DNA from: Pseudomonas syringae CC1557
GTDB taxonomy: Bacteria; Pseudomonadota; Gammaproteobacteria; Pseudomonadales; Pseudomonadaceae
Length of the DNA stretch: 64,000 nt
Reading direction: 5' to 3'
NCBI RefSeq assembly: GCF_000452705.1
Contig: NZ_CP007014.1
Location: forward strand, 551,001-615,000
Below, piece after piece: positions 20,470 to 29,607 of this stretch (the first letter of the stretch is position 1; the number at the start of each line of letters is the position of its first letter). Under the pieces are notes generated by a model that was given only the letters and a program-made list of their open reading frames with translations, was not told where the DNA came from and did no database searches. Both the position numbers and the translations under genes were made by a program.

Positions 20470-22518
20470 ATGACCGTCATACGCACACATGAGAACGACA
20501 CGTTGATCATTCGTCTTCTGCGCACCGGTTTTATCGGCTGCCTGGCTTTGCTCTTGATGGTCCAGATGGCGAATACACAGGCCGACGAGTCTGGAGCGCT
20601 TGCGACTGCGCAACTGAACGCGGCGCAGCTCGACTGGCTCAAGACGCATGGCCCGTTGCGGATCGGCCTGGTACTGCGTGCGCCCTACGCCCAGTTTGAT
20701 CAGCGCCTGCAGCAATTGTCCGGGGCGAATGTCGACCTGATGAACGCCTTGGCGCGGACGCTGCCCGTTGAATTGTTGTGGCGAAACTTTGCTGATCAGG
20801 CCGCGCTGGAACGGGCGTTGCTCAACGGCGAAATAGACGTTGCGCCGGGTTTGATGCAAACCCCGGCAGGCCTGCGCCTGTGGCTGTTTTCCGATCCGTA
20901 CCTGCGGGTGTCGCAACTGTTGATCGGCGAACGTGACGGCAGCACGGTGGTGGATCTGGAAAAACTCGACAGCCTGTCCAGAGTCGCGGTGCGTATGCCT
21001 GGCCCGACCGCCGATTATCTGCGCAGCAATTTTCCGCACCTGAACCTGCAAGGCGTGCCGCTGGAGCGCCAGGCGCTGCAATTGCTGCTCAGTCAGCAAG
21101 CGCGCTATGCCGTGGTCGATGAAGCGCAATTGAGTCGCCTGCTGCGTGAGCCTGAGTTCGCCGGGCTTGCAGTGGTTGGCGACATCGGTTTTCCGCAACT
21201 GCTGCGGGTAGCGTCACGCCGCGATGTGCCGGAACTGGCCGCAATTGTCAGTGAAGCTTTAAAAGCGGTTCCGGCGAGGGAGCTGGAACAGTTGCACGCC
21301 CGCTGGATGCCGTTGAACCCTGCGCATTTCAGCGAATCCACCAGCCTCTGGAAGAACCTGTGCATTCTGTTGCTGGTCATGCTGCTGGCCTGCTTTGCGA
21401 TTGTGGTCTGGCAGCGTCGTCAGCAACAGGCGCTGGAAAAAGAGTTACTGACCGCGCGCGATAACCTTGCCCGTCGGGTCGAGAGTGAAGAGGCGTTGCG
21501 GCTGGCGCAGTTTTCCATCGATCAAAGTACCGTCGGCATTCTGTGGGTCAATTGGGAGAGTCGCGTGCGTTACGCCAATCGCGCGGCGGAGACGATGCTG
21601 GGCTATGCGCCGGGACAGGTAGTCGAGCGCCCGCTGATCGATTTCGAACCCGGTCTGCACATGGATCGCTGGCTCAGCCTGTGGAAAAACGCCCGTTCCA
21701 GCGAAGACAGCCCGCAAGTGTTCGAGACTCACTGCCTGCGCGCCGACGGCAGTTTTCTGCCCACCGATGTGTCCTTGAGTTTCCTGCGTTTTCACGAAGC
21801 GGAGTATCTGGTGGTGTTCCTCAGTGATGTCAGCGAACGGCGACGCGCCCATGATCAGTTGCGTGAATTGTCGGCGCACCTGGAAAGCGTGCGTGAAGAA
21901 GAAAAGGCGCGTATTGCTCGGGAAGTGCATGACGAGCTGGGTCAGATGCTGACCGTATTGAAGCTGGAAACGTCGATGTGCGAGCTGGCCTATGCCGATC
22001 TTGATCCAGGTTTGAGCGAGCGTCTGCACAGCATGAAGCGTCTCATCGCGCAGTTGTTCCAGCTGGTACGCGATGTCGCGACTGCCTTGCGGCCGCCGAT
22101 TCTCGATGCAGGCATTGCTTCGGCCATCGAATGGCAGGCCCGCCGGTTCGAGGCGCGCACGCAGATTCCCTGTCTGGTGCAAGTGCCGGACAACCTGCCG
22201 ACGCTCAGTGATGCCAAGGCAACCGGCATGTTCCGGATTCTGCAGGAGGCACTGACCAACGTCATGCGTCATGCTCAGGCGCATACCGTGGAGATCGGCC
22301 TGACGCTGGAAGACGACATCTTATGCATGACCATCGCCGATGACGGGCAAGGCTTTGTCTTCGAGTCGGGCAGGGCAGTATCGTTCGGCCTGGTGGGCAT
22401 GCGCGAGCGGGTGCTGATGCTTGGCGGCAGACTTGAACTGGACAGCGAGGTCGGTGAGGGCACAACCTTGCGCGCCTACATCCCGATGGACCCCATCGCA
22501 CAGGAGCGACACCCGTGA
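20470..22518 (+). CDS. agtS: Hybrid-input sensor histidine kinase (AgtS-like)
   Basis: A 682-residue inner-membrane kinase. In order: N-terminal signal/anchor (about residues 15-37); a periplasmic solute-binding-protein type 3 domain (about 50-280); a transmembrane helix (ILLLVMLLACFAIVVW, near 300); a PAS domain (about 335-460); a HisKA_3 dimerisation segment with the phospho-acceptor His487 in IAREVHDELGQML; and a HATPase domain with N-box FRILQEALTNVMRHA and DDGQGF. It is coupled by a four-base overlap to its response regulator and lies just before a polyamine-type ABC operon, as agtSR does in P. aeruginosa, where it responds to 4-aminobutyrate/5-aminovalerate. Ligand here is inferred. Confidence 0.85.
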   Translation: MTVIRTHENDTLIIRLLRTGFIGCLALLLMVQMANTQADESGALATAQLNAAQLDWLKTHGPLRIGLVLRAPYAQFDQRLQQLSGANVDLMNALARTLPVELLWRNFADQAALERALLNGEIDVAPGLMQTPAGLRLWLFSDPYLRVSQLLIGERDGSTVVDLEKLDSLSRVAVRMPGPTADYLRSNFPHLNLQGVPLERQALQLLLSQQARYAVVDEAQLSRLLREPEFAGLAVVGDIGFPQLLRVASRRDVPELAAIVSEALKAVPARELEQLHARWMPLNPAHFSESTSLWKNLCILLLVMLLACFAIVVWQRRQQQALEKELLTARDNLARRVESEEALRLAQFSIDQSTVGILWVNWESRVRYANRAAETMLGYAPGQVVERPLIDFEPGLHMDRWLSLWKNARSSEDSPQVFETHCLRADGSFLPTDVSLSFLRFHEAEYLVVFLSDVSERRRAHDQLRELSAHLESVREEEKARIAREVHDELGQMLTVLKLETSMCELAYADLDPGLSERLHSMKRLIAQLFQLVRDVATALRPPILDAGIASAIEWQARRFEARTQIPCLVQVPDNLPTLSDAKATGMFRILQEALTNVMRHAQAHTVEIGLTLEDDILCMTIADDGQGFVFESGRAVSFGLVGMRERVLMLGGRLELDSEVGEGTTLRAYIPMDPIAQERHP

Positions 22519-23144
22519 TTCGTGTTTTGGTAGCCGAAGACCACGCCATCGTGCGTGAGGGGATCAAGCAGCTGATTGGGCTGGCCAGGGATCTGCAGGT
22601 CGTCGGCGAAGCCAGCAATGGCGAACAGCTGCTGGAGACCTTGCGCAATGTTGCGTGTGAAGTGGTATTGCTGGATATCTCCATGCCCGGCGTCAACGGC
22701 CTTGAAGCCATCCCGCGTATTCGTGCGCTGCCCCATCCCCCTGCGATTCTGGTGTTGTCGATGCACAACGAGGCGCAGATGGCGGCGCGCGCGCTGAAAG
22801 TCGGCGCGGCGGGTTATGCCACCAAGGACAGCGACCCGGCGTTGCTGTTGACGGCCATTCGGCGTGTGGCAGCAGGCGGACGTTATATCGACCCTGATCT
22901 GGCCGATCGGATGGTGTTCGAGGTCGGCCTCACCGATAACCGTCCTTTGCATTCGTTGTTATCGGAGCGCGAGTTCTCGGTATTCGAACGGCTGGCCCAA
23001 GGCGCCAACGTCAACGATATCGCCCAGCAACTGGCCCTGAGCAGCAAGACCATCAGCACCCACAAAGCCCGGCTAATGCAGAAAATGAAACTCAACTCCC
23101 TGGCCGACCTGGTCAAATATGCGATGGAACACAAGCTGGTCTGA
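22515..23144 (+). CDS. agtR: NarL/FixJ family response regulator (AgtR-like)
   Basis: A 209-residue response regulator beginning at GTG 22515 with AGGAG eight bases upstream. The receiver domain has acidic residues E8-D9, phospho-acceptor D54 (VVLLDISMPGVNG) and a conserved lysine in YATKDSDPA. The C-terminal LuxR-type helix-turn-helix spans about residues 143-205 (LSEREFSVFERLAQGANVNDIAQQL, SSKTISTHKARLMQKM). It overlaps the sensor stop. By synteny with P. aeruginosa it should activate the downstream ABC transporter genes. Confidence 0.88.
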   Translation: MIRVLVAEDHAIVREGIKQLIGLARDLQVVGEASNGEQLLETLRNVACEVVLLDISMPGVNGLEAIPRIRALPHPPAILVLSMHNEAQMAARALKVGAAGYATKDSDPALLLTAIRRVAAGGRYIDPDLADRMVFEVGLTDNRPLHSLLSEREFSVFERLAQGANVNDIAQQLALSSKTISTHKARLMQKMKLNSLADLVKYAMEHKLV

Positions 23145-23212
23145 GTCTGAAAACGACAATCCGGCTGACCCTCGTACCAACCCTTCACGACCCTTGCGAC
23201 GCAGGGCTTCGC

Positions 23213-23345
23213 GACCTGCATTCCCACGCTGGAGCGTGCGGAACGAGAGGCGTGCTGAAGAATACGCTAGTGCCCATGCTCCGCGTGGGCATGCCGTTCA
23301 GGACGCTCCGCGTCCCTTTGCGATGCAGGGCGGTACAGCATCTGT
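23213..23345. repeat. Cluster of short palindromic repeats in the agtR-agtA spacer
   Basis: The 378-base spacer (23145-23522) has no gene but holds three consecutive palindromes: CACGCTGGAGCGTG, TGCCCATGCTCCGCGTGGGCA and GGACGCTCCGCGTCC. They resemble each other and an intergenic repeat after trpE (31102-31127). This is a P. syringae-type repeat family. The last 100 bases presumably hold the agtA promoter, not identified by eye. Confidence 0.55.
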
Positions 23346-23522
23346 TCTCAGGTCAGAGAAAGAGAGCTGCTGGCCGACATATCCAATCGCGCCATCGCTG
23401 TAGGGCAATCCCTACCCTCTGCCTTCCATCTGGCCTAGGCAATTCTCTCCCGGCCCCCGATTTGCGGGGCATTCGGGCTGCTCTAGTCTTGAGCCCACGC
23501 AGACAAAACAAAGGTGTGGGTA

Positions 23523-24647
23523 ATGAGCGACGTCGATACAAGCGCTGGAGCGAGTGATGTTCTGGTCAGCTTTCGTGGTGTGCAGAAGAGCTACGACGGC
23601 GAAGCTCTGATCGTCAAAGACCTCAACCTGGACATTCGCAAAGGCGAGTTCCTGACCCTGCTCGGGCCTTCCGGCTCCGGCAAGACCACCAGTCTGATGA
23701 TGCTGGCCGGTTTCGAAACGCCGACAGCAGGCAAAATCCTCCTCGGTGGCCGCGCCATCAACAACGTGCCGCCGCACAAACGCGATATTGGCATGGTGTT
23801 CCAGAACTACGCATTGTTTCCGCACATGACGGTCGCCGAGAACCTCGCATTCCCGCTGACGGTACGCGGCATGAGCAAGACCGACGTCGGCGAAAAGGTC
23901 AAAAAGGCGTTGGGTATGGTCCAGCTCGACAGCTTCGCGCATCGCTATCCGGCACAGTTGTCCGGTGGTCAGCAGCAGCGCGTGGCCCTGGCTCGGGCGC
24001 TGGTGTTCGAACCGCAACTGGTGCTGATGGACGAGCCGCTTGGCGCACTCGACAAGCAACTGCGCGAGCACATGCAGATGGAGATCAAGCATCTGCACCA
24101 GCGCCTCGGTGTGACCGTGGTCTATGTGACCCACGATCAGGGTGAAGCCCTGACCATGTCGGACCGGGTTGCTGTGTTCCATCAGGGCGAAATCCAGCAG
24201 ATCGCGCCGCCGCGCAGTCTGTACGAAGAGCCGAAGAACACCTTCGTCGCCAACTTCATCGGTGAAAACAACCGTCTCAACGGGCGTCTGGTCAGCCAGG
24301 ACGGTGATCGTTGTGTCGTCGAGCTGGAACGCGGCGAGAAGGTGCATGCGTTGGCCATCAATGTCGGCCAGTTGGGCGGCCCGGTCACCCTGTCCATTCG
24401 CCCTGAGCGTATCAACCTCAATGGCCGCAGCGAGAGTTGTGCCAATCGTTTCTCCGGTCGTGTGGCCGAGTTCATCTACCTGGGCGACCACGTTCGCGTG
24501 CGTCTGGAAGTCGCCGGCAAAACCGATTTCTTCGTTAAACAGCCGATTGCCGAACTGGACCCGTCACTGAGCGTGGGTGACGTGGTGCCGATCGGCTGGC
24601 AAGTCGAGCACGTTCGCGCGCTCGACCCCTTGCAGGAAGTGCATTGA
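23523..24647 (+). CDS. agtA: ABC transporter ATP-binding protein (PotA-like, AgtA)
   Basis: A 374-residue ATPase of the spermidine/putrescine (PotA) type. Walker A GPSGSGKTTSL, signature LSGGQQQRVALARAL, Walker B LVLMDEPLGALD and the switch VTHDQGEALTMSD are all present. A C-terminal TOBE domain covers about residues 290-370. The ATG at 23523 is used because the upstream in-frame GTG lies within the likely SD region. It is the first gene of a four-gene importer operon; the P. aeruginosa counterpart AgtABCD takes up 4-aminobutyrate and 5-aminovalerate. Substrate here is inferred from synteny. Confidence 0.88.
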   Translation: MSDVDTSAGASDVLVSFRGVQKSYDGEALIVKDLNLDIRKGEFLTLLGPSGSGKTTSLMMLAGFETPTAGKILLGGRAINNVPPHKRDIGMVFQNYALFPHMTVAENLAFPLTVRGMSKTDVGEKVKKALGMVQLDSFAHRYPAQLSGGQQQRVALARALVFEPQLVLMDEPLGALDKQLREHMQMEIKHLHQRLGVTVVYVTHDQGEALTMSDRVAVFHQGEIQQIAPPRSLYEEPKNTFVANFIGENNRLNGRLVSQDGDRCVVELERGEKVHALAINVGQLGGPVTLSIRPERINLNGRSESCANRFSGRVAEFIYLGDHVRVRLEVAGKTDFFVKQPIAELDPSLSVGDVVPIGWQVEHVRALDPLQEVH

Positions 24648-24729
24648 TCTACCGATAAAAGCAATAACAGAGGCGAACCGATCGCCCATCCCAATCGCTT
24701 ACCAACACTGCTCGTGGAGAAAAGAACAC

Positions 24730-25764
24730 ATGTTGAAATCCTTGAAGTTCACCGCTATCACGTTGGGCCTGATGTGCGCGGCGCAAGCCATGGCCGCGAC
24801 TGATCTGACCGTCATATCGTTCGGCGGCGCCAACAAGGCTGCCCAGGAAAAAGCGTTTTACGCACCGTGGGAAAAGGCTGGCAACGGCAAGATCATCGCC
24901 GGTGAGTACAACGGTGAGATGGCCAAGGTCAAAACCATGGTCGATACCAAGAGCGTTTCCTGGGACCTGGTAGAAGTCGAATCGCCGGAGCTGGCGCGTG
25001 GCTGCGACGAAGACATGTTCGAAGAGCTTGATCCGAAACTGCTGGGCAATGCCGCCGACTACGTGCCTGGCGCTATCAGCACCTGTGGCGCAGGCTTCTT
25101 CGTCTGGTCCACTGTGCTGGCCTATAACGCTGACAAGGTCAGCACCGCGCCGGCTGGCTGGGCCGATTTCTGGGACACCAAAAAATTCCCTGGCAAGCGC
25201 GGCCTGCGCAAAGGTGCCAAGTACACCCTGGAATTCGCCTTGATGGCCGACGGCGTAGCGCCGAAAGACGTCTACAAGGTACTGGCCAGCAAAGACGGTC
25301 AGGACCGCGCGTTCAAGAAACTCGATGAACTCAAGCCAAACATCCAATGGTGGGAAGCAGGCGCACAGCCGCCGCAGTACCTCGCTTCCGGCGACGTGGT
25401 GATGAGCTCCGCCTATAACGGCCGTATCGCTGCCGTGCAGAAAGAAAGCAACCTCAAGGTGGTCTGGACCGGCGGCGTGTATGACTTCGACGCCTGGGCG
25501 ATTCCAAAGGGTTCGAAAAACGCCGATGCCGCGAAGAAGTTCATCGCCTTCATGCTGAGCCCCGAGCAGCAGAAGACCTACTCGCAGAACATCGCCTACG
25601 GCCCGGCCAACACCCAAGCGGTCAAGCTGCTGGACAAGGAAACCTTGCAGAACATGCCGACCACACCTGAAAACATCAAGGATCAGGTGCAGATGGATGT
25701 AGCGTTCTGGACCGACAACGGCGAATCGCTGGAGCAGCGTTTCACTGCCTGGGCTGCCAAGTAA
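24730..25764 (+). CDS. agtB: Periplasmic solute-binding protein of the Agt-like importer
   Basis: A 344-residue secreted binding protein (SBP_bac_8 / PotD-like fold). Residues 1-22 form a clean signal peptide ending AAQAMAA, and the mature protein starts TDLTVISFGGANKAAQEKAF. The ATG at 24730 has a GGAG-type SD (gtggagaaaagaacac). Strongly conserved segments include VEVESPELARGCDEDMFEEL and DFDAWAIPKGSKNADAAKKFI. It captures the substrate for the permeases AgtC/AgtD. A stable hairpin follows the stop, probably favouring accumulation of this message. Confidence 0.87.
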   Translation: MLKSLKFTAITLGLMCAAQAMAATDLTVISFGGANKAAQEKAFYAPWEKAGNGKIIAGEYNGEMAKVKTMVDTKSVSWDLVEVESPELARGCDEDMFEELDPKLLGNAADYVPGAISTCGAGFFVWSTVLAYNADKVSTAPAGWADFWDTKKFPGKRGLRKGAKYTLEFALMADGVAPKDVYKVLASKDGQDRAFKKLDELKPNIQWWEAGAQPPQYLASGDVVMSSAYNGRIAAVQKESNLKVVWTGGVYDFDAWAIPKGSKNADAAKKFIAFMLSPEQQKTYSQNIAYGPANTQAVKLLDKETLQNMPTTPENIKDQVQMDVAFWTDNGESLEQRFTAWAAK

Positions 25765-25787
25765 TCGTTTGCGTTGAGTCAGATCCG

Positions 25788-25814
25788 GGCGCTCCCTGAG
25801 GCAGGGAGCGCCCC
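25788..25814 (+). terminator. Intercistronic hairpin after the binding-protein gene
   Basis: GGGCGCTCCCT and AGGGAGCGCCC form a perfect 11-bp stem with a five-base loop, followed by CCTTGTT. It may be a partial terminator or an mRNA-stabilising element that raises expression of the binding protein relative to the permeases downstream. Confidence 0.65.
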
Positions 25815-25840
25815 CTTGTTGAAAGATTCCGGAGTTCGCT

Positions 25841-27088
25841 ATGGCCATCGCCGTGCCCTTGACTGAAGGCGCCAGCCTCACCTTGAAGCAACGTCTCGCT
25901 CGCGCCGAGCGGGTTAACCGCTGGAAGGCTCAGGCACTGATCGCGCCGTTGGTGATTTTCCTGTTGTTGGTGTTTCTGGTGCCCATCGCTGCGCTGCTTT
26001 ACAAGAGCGTCGGCAACCCCGAAGTCGTGACTGCGCTGCCGACCACCGTGGTCGAAGTACAGAAATGGGACGGTAAAGGGCTGCCGCCCGAGTCGGTCTA
26101 CAAGGCAATGAGCCTGGACCTTGCTGAAACGCGCAAGAATTCCACACTGGGCGATCTGTCCAAGCGGCTGAACATCGAGCTGGCCGGCTACCGCAGCCTG
26201 CTGAGCAAAACCGCTCGCGCGCTGCCGTTCAAGACCGAACCGGCCTCCTATAAGGAAGCACTTGAAGCGCTGGATGAGCGTTGGGGCGACCCTGCCTATT
26301 GGCAGGCGGTGCGCCGCAATACCAGCAGCGTCACGCCGTATTACCTGCTGGCAGCCGTTGACCACCGTATTGACGACCTCGGTGAAGTGGCCCCCGCGAC
26401 CCCGGATCAGGCGATCTATCTGGACATCTTCGCCCGTACCTTCTGGATGGGGCTGGTGATCACCGCCATCTGCCTGGTGCTGGCGTATCCGCTGGCCTAC
26501 CTGTTGGCCAACCTGCCTGCACGGCAGAGCAACCTGTTGATGATTCTGGTACTGCTGCCGTTCTGGACGTCGATTCTGGTGCGTGTTGCTGCCTGGATCG
26601 TGCTGTTGCAGTCGAGCGGTCTGATCAACAGCGCGCTGCTGGCGATGGGCATTATCGACAAACCGTTGGAGCTGGTTTTCAACCGGGTCGGGGTGTACAT
26701 CTCGATGGTGCACATCATGTTGCCGTTCATGATTCTGCCGATCTACAGCGTCATGAAGAACATCTCCCCGACCTACATGCGCGCTGCGATTTCGCTGGGC
26801 TGTCATCCGTTTGCCAGTTTCTGGCGGGTGTACTTTCCGCAGACTTACGCCGGGATCGGTGCTGGCTGCCTGTTGGTATTCATTTTGTCTATCGGCTACT
26901 ACATCACCCCAGCCTTGCTGGGCAGCCCGAACGATCAGATGGTCAGCTATTTCGTCGCGTTCTACACCAACACCAGCATCAACTGGGGCATGGCAACCGC
27001 GCTCGGCGGGCTGCTGCTGTTGGCGACCATCGTGCTGTACCTGATTTATAGCTGGCTGGTCGGCGCCAGCCGTCTGCGTCTGAGCTGA
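25841..27088 (+). CDS. agtC: ABC transporter permease 1 (PotB-like, AgtC)
   Basis: A 415-residue inner-membrane permease. A first helix (ALIAPLVIFLLLVFLVPIAALLY, about residues 28-52) is followed by an unusually long periplasmic insert (about 55-190) before the binding-protein-dependent transport core with five further helices. The EAA loop is AAISLGCHPFASFWRVYFPQTYAGIGAG. Such a large insert is typical of this putrescine/GABA-type subfamily. It pairs with AgtD, whose gene begins 11 bases downstream. Confidence 0.87.
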   Translation: MAIAVPLTEGASLTLKQRLARAERVNRWKAQALIAPLVIFLLLVFLVPIAALLYKSVGNPEVVTALPTTVVEVQKWDGKGLPPESVYKAMSLDLAETRKNSTLGDLSKRLNIELAGYRSLLSKTARALPFKTEPASYKEALEALDERWGDPAYWQAVRRNTSSVTPYYLLAAVDHRIDDLGEVAPATPDQAIYLDIFARTFWMGLVITAICLVLAYPLAYLLANLPARQSNLLMILVLLPFWTSILVRVAAWIVLLQSSGLINSALLAMGIIDKPLELVFNRVGVYISMVHIMLPFMILPIYSVMKNISPTYMRAAISLGCHPFASFWRVYFPQTYAGIGAGCLLVFILSIGYYITPALLGSPNDQMVSYFVAFYTNTSINWGMATALGGLLLLATIVLYLIYSWLVGASRLRLS

Positions 27089-27099
27089 GGAGCGTCATC

Positions 27100-27921
27100 A
27101 TGTTGAATCCCTACACGTCGCCGATCGAGCGCATCTGGTATTACGCCCTGCGCATCCTCTGCACCCTGGTGCTGCTGTTTCTGGTGCTGCCGGTGCTGGT
27201 CATCGTGCCGCTGTCGTTCAACTCGGGCAGCTTTCTGGTCTATCCGCTGCAAGGTTTCTCGTTGCAGTGGTATCAGGACTTCTTCAACTCCGCCGAGTGG
27301 ATGCGCGCACTGAAGAACAGCATGATTGTCGCCCCGGCCGCCACCTTGCTGGCGATGGGCTTCGGCACGCTGGCAGCGATTGGCCTGACCCGTGGCAACT
27401 TCCCTGGCAAGGCGCTGGTCATGGCTCTGGTGATTTCGCCGATGGTGGTGCCGGTGGTGATCGTCGGTGTTGCCAGCTACCTGTTCTTCGCGCCACTGGG
27501 GCTGGGCAACAGCTACACGTCGTTGATTCTGGTCCACGCGGTGCTGGGCGTGCCGTTCGTGATTATTACCGTGTCGGCGACCTTGCAGGGTTTCAACCAC
27601 AACCTGGTGCGCGCCGCTGCGAGCCTGGGTGCCTCGCCGCTGACCGCGTTCCGGCGCGTGACCCTGCCGTTGATTGCGCCGGGCGTTATTTCCGGCGCAT
27701 TGTTCGCCTTCGCGACCTCGTTCGACGAAGTCGTCGTGACGCTGTTCCTCGCTGGCCCGGAACAGGCAACCTTGCCTCGGCAGATGTTCAGCGGTATCCG
27801 CGAAAACCTCAGCCCGACCATCGCCGCCGCGGCGACCCTGTTGATCGGCTTCTCGGTGGTCTTGCTGCTGGTGTTGGAGTGGTTACGCGGACGCAGTGAA
27901 AAACTTCGAACGGCTCAGTAA
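27100..27921 (+). CDS. agtD: ABC transporter permease 2 (PotC-like, AgtD)
   Basis: A 273-residue permease with six predicted helices; the first is LRILCTLVLLFLVLPVLVIVPLSF. The EAA loop AAASLGASPLTAFRRVTLPLIAPGVISG (about residues 172-200) contacts the AgtA ATPase. It forms the second half of the membrane pore with AgtC and ends the operon. A spacer of about 126 bases separates it from rpe. Confidence 0.88.
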   Translation: MLNPYTSPIERIWYYALRILCTLVLLFLVLPVLVIVPLSFNSGSFLVYPLQGFSLQWYQDFFNSAEWMRALKNSMIVAPAATLLAMGFGTLAAIGLTRGNFPGKALVMALVISPMVVPVVIVGVASYLFFAPLGLGNSYTSLILVHAVLGVPFVIITVSATLQGFNHNLVRAAASLGASPLTAFRRVTLPLIAPGVISGALFAFATSFDEVVVTLFLAGPEQATLPRQMFSGIRENLSPTIAAAATLLIGFSVVLLLVLEWLRGRSEKLRTAQ

Positions 27922-28047
27922 CCGAACACAGCAAGGTTCGAGCTGCCAGCCAGGGCGAATCCATTGGCGTGCAGCTTGAGGCTTACCGCTCCATGCGAAG
28001 CTTGGCGTACAATCCGCGCACCGTGATTCTGCTCAAACAGGTGCGTC

Positions 28048-28722
28048 ATGCAGCCCTTCGTTATTGCCCCATCGATCCTTTCCGCTGATTTCGCCCGTCT
28101 GGGTGAGGAAGTCGACAATGTGCTGTCCAGCGGCGCTGACTTTGTCCACTTCGATGTCATGGACAACCACTACGTCCCGAACCTGACCATTGGTCCGATG
28201 GTGTGCAGCGCGCTGCGCAAGTACGGCGTGACCGCGCCCATCGATGTGCATCTGATGGTCAGCCCGGTGGATCGCATCATTGGCGATTTCATCGAGGCCG
28301 GTGCCACGTACATCACCTTTCACCCGGAAGCGACCCAGCACATCGACCGCTCGCTGCAGTTGATCCGCGAAGGCGGTTGCAAGGCCGGTCTGGTGTTCAA
28401 CCCGGCCACGCCGCTGAACCTGCTGGAGTACGTGATGGACAAGGTCGACATGATCCTGCTCATGAGCGTCAACCCCGGTTTCGGCGGGCAGAAATTCATT
28501 CCCGGCACGCTCAACAAGCTGCGTGAGGCGCGGGCACTGATCGAGGCCTCCGGACGCGATATCCGTCTGGAAATCGACGGCGGCGTCAACGTCAACAACA
28601 TCCGCGAAATTGCGGCGGCAGGGGCTGATACCTTCGTGGCTGGCTCGGCGATCTTCAACGCGCCGGACTATCGCGAAGTGATCGAGAAAATGCGCACAGA
28701 GCTGGCGTCAGCCCGCGCATGA
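28048..28722 (+). CDS. rpe: Ribulose-phosphate 3-epimerase
   Basis: Rpe interconverts ribulose-5-phosphate and xylulose-5-phosphate in the pentose phosphate pathway. The 224-residue TIM barrel shows [51 protein letters not shown] and EIDGGVN, covering the catalytic aspartates and the phosphate-binding site. It overlaps gph by four bases, and gph in turn precedes trpE, the arrangement of P. aeruginosa. A TACAAT hexamer at about 28010 may be part of its promoter. Confidence 0.97.
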   Translation: MQPFVIAPSILSADFARLGEEVDNVLSSGADFVHFDVMDNHYVPNLTIGPMVCSALRKYGVTAPIDVHLMVSPVDRIIGDFIEAGATYITFHPEATQHIDRSLQLIREGGCKAGLVFNPATPLNLLEYVMDKVDMILLMSVNPGFGGQKFIPGTLNKLREARALIEASGRDIRLEIDGGVNVNNIREIAAAGADTFVAGSAIFNAPDYREVIEKMRTELASARA

Positions 28723-29537
28723 GCGGCCTTGAAACGCTGTTCGCAGGCAAGCTGCCAAAGCTGATCATGTTTGATCTGGATGGCACTCTGGTGGATTCGG
28801 TTCCTGATCTGGCCGTCGCGGTGGACAAGACGCTGAGCGAGCTTGGGCGTCCCCCCGCCGGTCTTGAGGCGGTCCGCACCTGGATCGGCAATGGTGCGCC
28901 GGTGCTGGTACGCCGGGCGCTGGCCAATGATCTCGATCACAGTGGCGTCGATGACGCGCTGGCCGCTCAGGCGCTGGAGATTTTCATGCGCGCCTATGCC
29001 GAAAAGCATGAGTTCACGGCGGTCTATCCCGGCGTACGTGACACCCTGAAGTGGTTGCAGAAGATGGGCGTCGAGATGGCGCTCATCACCAACAAGCCGG
29101 AGCGTTTCGTGGCGCCTTTGCTTGATGAGATGAAGCTGGGGCGTTTCTTCCGCTGGATCATCGGCGGCGACACCATGCCGCAGAAAAAGCCTGACCCGGC
29201 CGCGCTGTTCTTCGTGATGAAAATGGCCGGTATCCCCGCCTCCCAATCGCTGTTTGTCGGCGACTCGCGCAGTGACGTACAAGCCGCCAAAGCGGCCGGT
29301 GTGGCCTGCGTGGCGCTGAGTTACGGCTACAACCACGGCAGGCCGATTGCCGAGGAAAACCCGGCGCTGGTGATCGACGATCTGCGCAGGCTGATTCCCG
29401 GTTGCCTGGATCGGGACGCTGAGATACTGTTGCCCGACGTCAAACGTCCCTCCTTAAGAGAATCCATCGTGGTGGTCACTCGCAAACTCTGGATGAAAGT
29501 CATCAAGGCCCTGGCCCGCTGGCGTTGGCGCGCCTGA
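28719..29537 (+). CDS. gph: Phosphoglycolate phosphatase Gph
   Basis: Gph is a HAD-family phosphatase that removes 2-phosphoglycolate formed during DNA repair and oxidative damage. The 272-residue protein has motif [11 protein letters not shown] (catalytic aspartates near residues 19 and 21), motif [12 protein letters not shown], the lysine in [11 protein letters not shown] and motif [18 protein letters not shown]. The last 14 or so codons ([14 protein letters not shown], with Trp codons) are also the putative trpE leader peptide; the C-terminal extension beyond about residue 225 is not part of the HAD core. It overlaps rpe by four bases. Confidence 0.94.
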   Translation: MSGLETLFAGKLPKLIMFDLDGTLVDSVPDLAVAVDKTLSELGRPPAGLEAVRTWIGNGAPVLVRRALANDLDHSGVDDALAAQALEIFMRAYAEKHEFTAVYPGVRDTLKWLQKMGVEMALITNKPERFVAPLLDEMKLGRFFRWIIGGDTMPQKKPDPAALFFVMKMAGIPASQSLFVGDSRSDVQAAKAAGVACVALSYGYNHGRPIAEENPALVIDDLRRLIPGCLDRDAEILLPDVKRPSLRESIVVVTRKLWMKVIKALARWRWRA

Positions 29538-29600
29538 CTTGATTCTGGCCGGCCTGCCGGCACGTTTGCTCAACTGACCGTTTTATCCTCAAACCACGAG
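29469..29600 (+). promoter_or_regulatory. trpE leader/attenuator region with Trp-codon peptide in frame with gph
   Basis: A short peptide can start at GTG 29469 (AGAG upstream) or ATG 29493 and ends with the gph stop at 29535-29537. Its tail RWRWRA has tandem-type Trp codons (TGG-CGT-TGG); a further TGG precedes the ATG. Downstream, GCCGG-CCTG-CCGGC (29550s) can form a GC-rich hairpin followed by a weak T-rich stretch. The same peptide tail precedes trpG. Attenuation of trpE and trpGDC is known in Pseudomonas putida; the exact RNA folds here are inferred. Confidence 0.65.
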
Positions 29601-29607
29601 GTTGCTC

